Shown here piece by piece: positions 1 through 4,050 of a stretch of 5,933 nt of DNA (position 1 is the stretch's first letter; every line of letters starts with the position of its first letter). The translations under genes and the position numbers were made by a program. The stretch spans positions 1 to 5,933 of the forward strand of contig CAMFGQ010000088.1 in the NCBI GenBank assembly GCA_945950065.1, written 5' to 3'. The DNA comes from an uncultured Clostridia bacterium (GTDB lineage: Bacteria; Bacillota; Clostridia; Peptostreptococcales; Acidaminobacteraceae). The notes below the pieces were generated by a model. That model did not search any database, was not told where the DNA came from, and saw only the letters and a list, made by a program, of their open reading frames with translations.

Positions 1-35
1 ATCGTATACTCATAGCGATTTGATTCTATAAACAT
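1..35 (-). CDS. 5' end of an unidentified gene (N-terminus only)
   Basis: An ATG at 35-33 opens a frame that stays open to the left edge of the window. It gives 11 codons, reading MFIESNRYEYT. It is supported by a good ribosome binding site (AGAGGAT, complement of 41-47) six bases before the ATG, and by a promoter directly upstream at 56-84. The gene is therefore probably the first of its own transcription unit, separate from selO. Eleven residues cannot identify a family. The pattern E-S-N-x-x-E-[aromatic] loosely resembles the start of AlbA_2/Schlafen-type putative DNA-binding proteins (often ESxxxEFK), but the usual Lys is Thr here, so this is only a guess. That a gene starts here is fairly likely; its function is unknown. 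Confidence 0.6.
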   Translation of the reverse strand, partial: MFIESNRYEYT

Positions 36-40
36 TTTGT

Positions 41-75
41 ATCCTCTTTTGAAGTAGTATACTTCTCCCGAGGAT
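41..75. repeat. Two-tier inverted repeat over the -10 box and ribosome binding site
   Basis: The outer arms ATCCTC (41-46) and GAGGAT (70-75) are perfectly complementary. The inner arms GAAGTA (51-56) and TACTTC (60-65) are also perfect, with three bases between them. The two tiers are separated by four unpaired bases on each side. The inner dyad covers the -10 box, and the outer left arm contains the ribosome binding site of the leftmost gene. In DNA this could be an operator. In a read-through transcript from selO it could fold and hide the ribosome binding site. A transcript from the local promoter would start too late to contain the whole hairpin. Confidence 0.5.
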
Positions 76-84
76 TTGTAGCAA
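56..84 (-). promoter_or_regulatory. Sigma-A-like promoter of the leftmost gene
   Basis: On the minus strand a -35 box TTGCTA (complement of 79-84, 4 of 6 to consensus) is followed by exactly 17 bases and a -10 box TATACT (complement of 56-61, 5 of 6). Transcription would start near position 49. This leaves a leader of about 14 bases that carries the ribosome binding site at 41-47 and the ATG at 35. The correct spacing and the match to a good start site make this the most convincing promoter in the window. It has not been verified experimentally. Confidence 0.6.
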
Positions 85-90
85 CAATTC

Positions 91-118
91 AAGGAAAGAA
101 AATTCTTAAGATTTCCTT
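91..118 (-). terminator. Weak AT-rich hairpin downstream of selO
   Basis: AAGGAAA (91-97) and TTTCCTT (112-118) form a perfect 7-base inverted repeat around a 14-base loop, about 40 bases after the selO stop and just before the next promoter. The position suits an end-of-transcript structure. However, the stem is AT-rich and no T-run follows on the minus strand, so efficient intrinsic termination is doubtful. No better selO terminator is visible, and read-through into the next gene is possible. Confidence 0.2.
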
Positions 119-150
119 AGTTTAGCCTTTGTCAGTCTGTAAAACAACGT

Positions 151-164
151 CCTAGGTCCTAGGT
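151..164. repeat. Tandem CCTAGGT repeat at the selO stop codon
   Basis: The 7-base unit CCTAGGT occurs twice in a row (151-157 and 158-164). Each copy contains the palindrome CCTAGG. The selO stop codon TAG (complement of 159-161) lies in the second copy. It may be a simple slippage duplication. It alters no coding sequence, because the extra copy lies after the stop. Confidence 0.6.
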
Positions 165-1604
165 TCCACAAAATGTCTGGTATCTTCCCATATCTTCTAT
201 GCTCATAGGTTCCCGGTACTCTATGGAAATATCTTTCTCATAAGAGTAAGGTTTTTCTAGTAAAGAAAGGTATTTCGTAAAAGGCTCAAGATTCCCTTTA
301 TTTGCTTCCTGAAGAATTTCTTCCACCTTGTGGTTTCTAGGGATCAGATAAGGATTGTGGGCTCTCATCAACCTTTGCATGTCTTCTTTAGACTGTTCTT
401 CGACCCTTTGTCTTTTTTCCCATTTGTTTTTCCAGTCTAAGAAATCTTCCTCTTGATAAACTGGATCAGAATAATTTTCCTCTGTAAGGTCAACAAAACT
501 ATTGGTGAAGTCTCTTTTCTTTTCAAGCATCCATGTAAGGAGATCTTTGATAAGCTTCCCGTCTTCTTCCACTTCCTTTAAGAGACCAAGTTTTTTTCTA
601 AAGGAATCAAGATAATGCTCCTTGTATTTCTTCTTAAACAAAATCAGCTCTTCCTCGATGTCCTTGATTTCACTACCTTCTTTTGTCAATAGGGGGAGAA
701 GAGCTTCTGCAAGGCGTGTCAGATTCCACTGTGCTATGGTGGGCTGATTGCCATAGGCATAGCGACCCCTTGTATCGATGGAGCTAAAGACAGTTTCAGG
801 ATCATAATAATCCATAAAAGCACAGGGCCCATAGTCGATGGTTTCACCGCTGATGGTCATGTTGTCTGTATTCATCACTCCATGAATAAAGCCTTTACTC
901 ATCCAAAGAGCAAGCAGTTTCGCTTGCTGATTAATCACTTCAATGAGAAAGGAAAGATATGGCTTCTCCTGTTTCTTCACCTCAGGATAATGTCTTTCGA
1001 TGGCATAATCCGCGAGTTCCTTCAGTGCTTTTTCGCCTCTTACTTCTAATGCGTATTGGAAAGTACCAACGCGCAGATGGCTTTTAGCTACGCGGGTTAA
1101 CATGGCACCCGGCAGTGTCTCTTGGCGATAGACAGGATGGCCTGTAAGCACAAGAGCTAAACTCCTTGTTGTAGGAATGCCAAGGGCAGCCATGGATTCA
1201 CTGATGAGATATTCTCTTAGCATTGGTGCAAAGGCAGCCTTTCCGTCACCTCCTCTTGAATAGGGGGTTCTCCCTGCTCCTTTTAACTGAATATCCCATA
1301 GCTCTCCTTGTGAATCTTGCCATTCTCCAAGCAGGATGGCTCGGCCATCACCCAGTCTTGTATAAAAGCCAAACTGATGGCCACTATAAGCCTGTGCTAT
1401 GGGTTCAGAATCTAAGGGTAGGATTCTTCCGGAGAAGTATCCAGGATTTTTCTTTAGTTCTTGTGGGTCTATTTCTAAATCTCGGGCTAAATCCTCATTT
1501 AATAGGACGAGTTCTTCCTTTTCTACCTTCATGGGAAGAACATCGCTATAAAAAATTTCAGGTAAATGACTTCTATAGTGGTTCTCTAGTTTAAAAGGTT
1601 TCAT
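159..1604 (-). CDS. selO: Protein adenylyltransferase SelO (YdiU/UPF0061 family)
   Basis: This pseudokinase-fold enzyme transfers AMP from ATP to Ser, Thr or Tyr of target proteins. In E. coli it acts on redox-linked proteins, and it is expected in the cytoplasm. Visible family motifs, numbered from the ATG, are YSGHQFG (73-79), GDGRA (85-89), LKGAGRTPYSR with the nucleotide-site Lys (K108), HGVMNTDN with the catalytic Asp/Asn pair (D247, N248), and the metal-binding DYG (257-259). The C-terminus is TFCGT: Cys479 sits third from the end, where animal SelO has selenocysteine. The only other Cys is in DYGPC (C261). The length of 481 residues is normal for the family, and nothing is missing or broken. 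I chose the ATG at 1604 because AGGAGG lies four bases upstream of it. A GTG directly before it (1607) is in frame but sits almost against that site. The gene appears monocistronic, with a long 5' spacer. Identification is firm; the target proteins here are unknown. Confidence 0.96.
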   Translation of the reverse strand: MKPFKLENHYRSHLPEIFYSDVLPMKVEKEELVLLNEDLARDLEIDPQELKKNPGYFSGRILPLDSEPIAQAYSGHQFGFYTRLGDGRAILLGEWQDSQGELWDIQLKGAGRTPYSRGGDGKAAFAPMLREYLISESMAALGIPTTRSLALVLTGHPVYRQETLPGAMLTRVAKSHLRVGTFQYALEVRGEKALKELADYAIERHYPEVKKQEKPYLSFLIEVINQQAKLLALWMSKGFIHGVMNTDNMTISGETIDYGPCAFMDYYDPETVFSSIDTRGRYAYGNQPTIAQWNLTRLAEALLPLLTKEGSEIKDIEEELILFKKKYKEHYLDSFRKKLGLLKEVEEDGKLIKDLLTWMLEKKRDFTNSFVDLTEENYSDPVYQEEDFLDWKNKWEKRQRVEEQSKEDMQRLMRAHNPYLIPRNHKVEEILQEANKGNLEPFTKYLSLLEKPYSYEKDISIEYREPMSIEDMGRYQTFCGT

Positions 1605-1623
1605 CACTCCTCCTCATCATTTC

Positions 1624-1662
1624 TTGTCCCTCTTTTACCCTAATCTCTTTGAGAGGGGACAA
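1624..1662 (-). promoter_or_regulatory. Leader hairpin just upstream of the selO ribosome binding site
   Basis: TTGTCCC (1624-1630) pairs perfectly with GGGACAA (1656-1662). After a one-base bulge, TCT (1631-1633) pairs with AGA (1652-1654), enclosing an 18-base loop. On the minus strand this ends about ten bases before the selO Shine-Dalgarno run (AGGAGG, complement of 1609-1614). No T-run follows, so it is not a terminator. The upstream arm carries CCCCTC, partly complementary to the GAGG of the ribosome binding site, which would allow an alternative pairing. A regulatory role is inference only. Confidence 0.3.
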
Positions 1663-1785
1663 CATTCCAGAAAATCTAGTGAGAGAAAAGCTACTTTCCT
1701 TGTTTAGTCTAACTCTCCTTGATGGCGTATTGTACTTTAGAATAAAAAAGATAAGATAAAACCTTAAGTGCATGACTTGATCAAC

Positions 1786-1824
1786 AAAGAGTCGCTCTAG
1801 CTTACATAGCAAGAGCGACTCTTT
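1786..1824 (-). terminator. Long stem-loop after the regulator gene, probable terminator
   Basis: A perfect 13-bp stem (AAAGAGTCGCTCT at 1786-1798 with its complement at 1812-1824) is extended, after a single A/A mismatch, by GCT/AGC around a five-base loop TACAT (1803-1807). It is by far the longest stem in the window. On the minus strand it is followed by TTTGTTGAT, only a short T-run. On the plus strand it is followed by TTTTAT, a slightly better one. All genes here are on the minus strand, so its likely job is to end the regulator transcript, possibly in both directions. The weak T-run leaves open a role as an RNA-stabilising or protein-binding structure. Confidence 0.55.
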
Positions 1825-1846
1825 TATCTGTTGAATCGGTTGACTT

Positions 1847-1897
1847 CTACTTTACTGTTTTGAAGATTAATTCCTTATTTGCAAACTCTTTAGGCAT
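1847..1897 (-). CDS. Possible 16-codon ORF after the regulator gene
   Basis: An ATG at 1897-1895 opens a 16-codon frame ending in TAG (1849-1847). It encodes MPKEFANKELIFKTVK, a charged peptide without a membrane segment or recognised motif. It begins 25 bases after the regulator stop, with AGGA only four bases before the ATG, and ends 22 bases before the long hairpin. That layout (regulator, tiny ORF, hairpin) is what a cotranscribed small gene would look like. An ORF this short is also expected by chance and the Shine-Dalgarno spacing is tight. It could equally be untranslated 3' sequence. Confidence 0.2.
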   Translation of the reverse strand: MPKEFANKELIFKTVK

Positions 1898-1922
1898 GGT
1901 ATCCTAGGAGATAAATAGGAAT

Positions 1923-2693
1923 TTAGACTACTTCATTTAGCAGCTCCTGTAGAATTTCTCGGTATACTTCTTTATTTGCCATTAAGGCTGATCCTCTACT
2001 TTCTCTGGAATCAAGATCTAAAATCACGAGTCCTACCTTAATCAATGCTTTCATATGGTGATTGACTGTGGAAAGGCTAATTCCTGCTTTCTCAGAGAGT
2101 TCAGTGCTTGTCAGTCTTTCCTGAAGTAAGGCGTTAAAGATCGTGAGTCTCGACTCATCAGCCAGTGTTTTGAAGATAGCTAAACGTTCTTCTTGGCTGA
2201 GGCTCTGTTTTTGTTTCAGTGCATGGTCAATGCCTAGTGCTAGAAAGACTTCTTTACCTCCAAAATAAAACATACGAACATCCTTTGGAGCCATGTAGGA
2301 AAAATGCACAACGAGGGAAAGTTTGGGATCCAAGCTTACTTGTACCAAGCGCTGTAAAGCCAGAGGGCTCTTGAGTTTTTCCCTTAATGCATTCTCTTTC
2401 TCGTTGTTAGGTTGTATAGAGATTGTCGTGTCTTCTATTTTCGTCCAAAACTCTTCTGGAAGGAGTAACAGACGCAAGCGAATTTCTTGTTTATCGGTAT
2501 CGGCTAGAATTTTCGTAAGAGCATCTCCTTCTCCTGGGAGGAGTTCTTCATAATATTCAGCAACACCTGAAGCTTGTTTTGTCGGTTTGGTGAGAATTTT
2601 CCAGGAGGTATAGCTTAATATTTCTTCCTTAAGCTCTGAAGAGAACTCTTCTTCTTGTATCACTTTGAGTGTCTTTTCGTAGATATCAAACAT
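1923..2693 (-). CDS. ArsR-type HTH transcriptional regulator with unidentified N-terminal domain
   Basis: The C-terminal part (about residues 168-245) is a winged helix-turn-helix of ArsR type. A helix with LADESRLTIFNAL is followed by STELSEKAGIS and the recognition helix around STVNHHMKAL (207-217). A wing follows (VILDLDSRESRGSALM), then a closing helix. The first 165 or so residues are an acidic domain I do not recognise, presumably for signal sensing or dimerisation. The protein contains no cysteine, so it lacks the Cys metal sites of classic ArsR, CadC and SmtB sensors. At 256 residues it is over twice the length of those one-domain sensors. The ATG is supported by AAAGGAA eight bases upstream and by a promoter at 2715-2743. 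It lies in its own unit, sealed off from the upstream hydrolase by a terminator, and a palindrome at its -10 box suggests autoregulation. The inducer and other targets cannot be read from the sequence. Confidence 0.85.
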   Translation of the reverse strand: MFDIYEKTLKVIQEEEFSSELKEEILSYTSWKILTKPTKQASGVAEYYEELLPGEGDALTKILADTDKQEIRLRLLLLPEEFWTKIEDTTISIQPNNEKENALREKLKSPLALQRLVQVSLDPKLSLVVHFSYMAPKDVRMFYFGGKEVFLALGIDHALKQKQSLSQEERLAIFKTLADESRLTIFNALLQERLTSTELSEKAGISLSTVNHHMKALIKVGLVILDLDSRESRGSALMANKEVYREILQELLNEVV

Positions 2694-2713
2694 ACCAAAT
2701 TTCCTTTCATGAG

Positions 2714-2770
2714 TATGATATCATGGAATAAACTTTGATACAAGTAAAAGTTAAAAATTAATTATGATAT
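2714..2770. promoter_or_regulatory. Candidate operator: palindrome plus distant half-repeat
   Basis: ATGATATCAT (2715-2724) is a perfect 10-base palindrome lying over the regulator's -10 box. The 8-base word TATGATAT occurs at 2714-2721 and again, same orientation, at 2763-2770, 49 bases apart. The second copy lies upstream of the -35 box. Repeated sites around a regulator's own promoter are typical of autoregulation, with the -10 copy positioned to block polymerase. The region is AT-rich, so a chance repeat is possible. Confidence 0.35.
2715..2743 (-). promoter_or_regulatory. Probable promoter of the ArsR-type regulator
   Basis: On the minus strand TTGTAT (complement of 2738-2743, 3 of 6 to the -35 consensus) lies 17 bases before TATCAT (complement of 2715-2720, 5 of 6 to the -10 consensus). 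The start point would be near 2708, giving a leader of about 15 bases. The Shine-Dalgarno AAAGGAA occupies the complement of 2701-2707. The -35 box is poor, which would suit a weak or regulated promoter. Confidence 0.45.
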
Positions 2771-2799
2771 GTATGAAATCAGTGGAAGATTAGGACAAT

Positions 2800-2824
2800 A
2801 AAAAAGAGTTCATGATGAACTCTT
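2800..2824 (-). terminator. Intrinsic terminator of the hydrolase gene
   Basis: A perfect 9-bp stem (AAGAGTTCA at 2804-2812 with TGAACTCTT at 2816-2824) encloses a three-base loop. On the minus strand it runs straight into TTTTTTAT. The stem overlaps the TAA stop codon of the hydrolase gene (2823-2825), so the terminator is partly built from the end of the coding sequence. It should separate the ppdK/hydrolase side from the regulator gene. Confidence 0.85.
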
Positions 2825-3806
2825 AATCCTTAAGGCTGTAGTAGAGAATCCCTTCACGTGATTCGCTTTTTACTTTCCCTAATTCTTCTAGATGTCGTAA
2901 ATGTGCATGGGCTTCTCCAGCTGCAAACCACTTCTGACTGGATGGAAAATCATTCCAGTCTTTTGCTCGTATATCCCATTGCAGTCCCTTTGTTACTTCA
3001 CGAACTGTAGAGGGTCCGTTTTTTCTAAGGATATCCAGACTTTCTTGGAGGCGATGAGCGTGATGGTTCTTTAGTTCTTCGATTCTTTCTTTATGGTTTT
3101 CGGGAAGCTGTCGATGCGAACTAAAGATTTGTTTTAACTCCAATCCTTCAACAACATCGAGATTCCTCAAATAGATTCCTAAACTGTCACCCATCTCTTC
3201 ACCCCAGTAGGTGATGTTGGGAGTGATGGTCATAAGGATGTGATCACCACTAAAAAGAAGTCCTTTTTCTTCATCATACAGTGCCTGTAGTCCTGGGGTA
3301 TGTCCGGGTAGATCGATAACTTTTAATGTATACTCTGCAATGTTAAAGAGATGTCCCTCTTTTGTTATGTGAAGCTGTGGGACAGATTTTGGGCGGAAAC
3401 GAAAACCAGGATGATCTTGGATGTTCAGATTATCGGGGGCTAGCCCTTGGAGCTCAGCTAATCTTTTGATTTTCATCCAATGGGGGCTGTCTTCATGGGC
3501 ACTCTCCATAAGGATTTTTCCATCAATGGCACCCATATACACCTTTACACCCTCCTCAGCAAGATAGGCAGCAAGGCCAGTGTGATCGGAATGGAGGTGG
3601 GTTAGGAACAGAGAGGTCTTCTTTGGATCGATAGAGAGATCCTTCAGTGCTCCCAAGAGAATGTCTCGATTTTCTTCTGTATCAAATCCCGTATCGATGA
3701 CTAGACTCTCTTCACCTTTAATAATGTAACAATTAAGAGCCTTTAAAGGATTATTACGAAGAGGGATTTCAAGTAGAAAGATATGGGGGTAGATTTCTTT
3801 ATACAT
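2823..3806 (-). CDS. Metallo-beta-lactamase-fold hydrolase with C-terminal winged-helix-like tail
   Basis: This is a 327-residue member of the metallo-beta-lactamase superfamily, predicted to bind two metal ions and to be soluble and cytoplasmic. Visible ligands are HLHSDH (residues 70-75), His169 in LPGHTPG, Asp188 in FSGDH and His231 in SSHR, the full canonical set. From about residue 245 the chain becomes helical and ends in a winged-helix-like segment with an AHAHLRHLEELGKV pattern. This arrangement is seen in LACTB2-like and related hydrolases. The substrate (thioester, lactone, phosphodiester or RNA) cannot be assigned. The ATG at 3806 is preferred: AGGAG (complement of 3812-3816) lies five bases upstream. 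A longer in-frame reading from 3845 would start inside a stable hairpin and has no ribosome binding site. The start is 46 bases after the small membrane-protein gene, so cotranscription with ppdK is plausible. A strong terminator ends the gene. Confidence 0.9.
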   Translation of the reverse strand: MYKEIYPHIFLLEIPLRNNPLKALNCYIIKGEESLVIDTGFDTEENRDILLGALKDLSIDPKKTSLFLTHLHSDHTGLAAYLAEEGVKVYMGAIDGKILMESAHEDSPHWMKIKRLAELQGLAPDNLNIQDHPGFRFRPKSVPQLHITKEGHLFNIAEYTLKVIDLPGHTPGLQALYDEEKGLLFSGDHILMTITPNITYWGEEMGDSLGIYLRNLDVVEGLELKQIFSSHRQLPENHKERIEELKNHHAHRLQESLDILRKNGPSTVREVTKGLQWDIRAKDWNDFPSSQKWFAAGEAHAHLRHLEELGKVKSESREGILYYSLKD

Positions 3807-3827
3807 GTTTACTCCTAATAAGAGAGA

Positions 3828-3847
3828 GGGTGCGTGGAGACGCACCC
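3828..3847 (-). terminator. Intercistronic hairpin between the small membrane-protein gene and the hydrolase gene
   Basis: A perfect, GC-rich 8-bp stem (GGGTGCGT at 3828-3835 with ACGCACCC at 3840-3847) closes a four-base loop. It begins five bases after the small gene's stop. On the minus strand it is followed by a pyrimidine stretch (TCTCTCTTATT) rather than a clean T-run. It could be a leaky terminator that lowers hydrolase expression relative to ppdK, or a structure that protects the upstream mRNA end. The minus-strand loop reads CTCC, complementary to the GGAG of the hydrolase ribosome binding site 20 bases downstream. Confidence 0.5.
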
Positions 3848-3852
3848 TATTG

Positions 3853-4050
3853 TTATTTATTCGGCTTCATTAGTTGTATTTTGTAGTCAGATTTCACATA
3901 ACCCGATGCCGCAATGCTAGCGAGACCAAGTATTCCGTATAAGATTGCTTGTTTTTGAGGAATCACCCTTGTCTTCTTTCCTAGTCCCAAAATGGATAGA
4001 AAGAGCATAAGAAATCCCTGAAGTACTAGGCCTTGCCTTAATTCTTTCAT
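3853..4050 (-). CDS. Small two-helix membrane protein, translationally coupled to ppdK
   Basis: A 65-residue protein of unknown function. It has two hydrophobic stretches that look like membrane helices (about residues 8-23 and 35-52). They are separated by a basic loop (GKKTRVIPQKQ), and the tail is lysine-rich (KSDYKIQLMKPNK). By the positive-inside tendency the loop could face the cytoplasm, but the tail is also basic, so topology is uncertain. Its ATG overlaps the ppdK TGA as ATGA, and GGGAG lies about eight bases upstream inside ppdK. It should therefore be translated by ribosomes finishing ppdK. I do not recognise the family. The clean start, coupling and coherent membrane pattern make a real gene likely. 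A hairpin follows its stop immediately. Confidence 0.72.
   Translation of the reverse strand: MKELRQGLVLQGFLMLFLSILGLGKKTRVIPQKQAILYGILGLASIAASGYVKSDYKIQLMKPNK

Larger units (their letters stand above)
1608..1922. other. 315-base spacer between the regulator gene and selO
   Basis: This is the only stretch longer than 300 bases without a confident gene. In minus-strand order it holds a possible 16-codon ORF (1897-1847), a long hairpin (1824-1786), an AT-rich stretch, and the selO leader with its own hairpin (1662-1624). The selO promoter should lie between 1663 and 1785. The best -10 candidate is TACAAT (complement of 1729-1734), but no good -35 box stands at 16-18 bases from it. A TTGATC at the complement of 1779-1784 lacks a convincing partner -10. 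No tRNA, known riboswitch core, insertion sequence or CRISPR repeat is recognisable. Confidence 0.6.

Noticed and set aside
100..200. SECIS element or selenocysteine codon in selO
   Set aside because: The key position is a TGT Cys codon, the only in-frame stop is TAG, and no SECIS-like stem follows a UGA.
1223..1594. 123-codon plus-strand frame opposite selO
   Set aside because: It is antisense to a strongly conserved, full-length selO. Its composition is what the reverse reading of that gene gives, and no independent start signals support it.
1591..1812. 73-codon minus-strand frame between the regulator and selO
   Set aside because: It would start at a TTG inside the loop side of the long hairpin. 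It has no ribosome binding site there or at its first internal ATG (1773). It overlaps the start of selO and shows no coherent domain or membrane pattern.
3807..3845. N-terminal extension of the metallo-beta-lactamase-fold hydrolase to 340 residues
   Set aside because: The extra 13 codons run through the stable hairpin and the AGGAG site itself. The ATG at 3806 has a proper ribosome binding site and fits the family's usual N-terminus.
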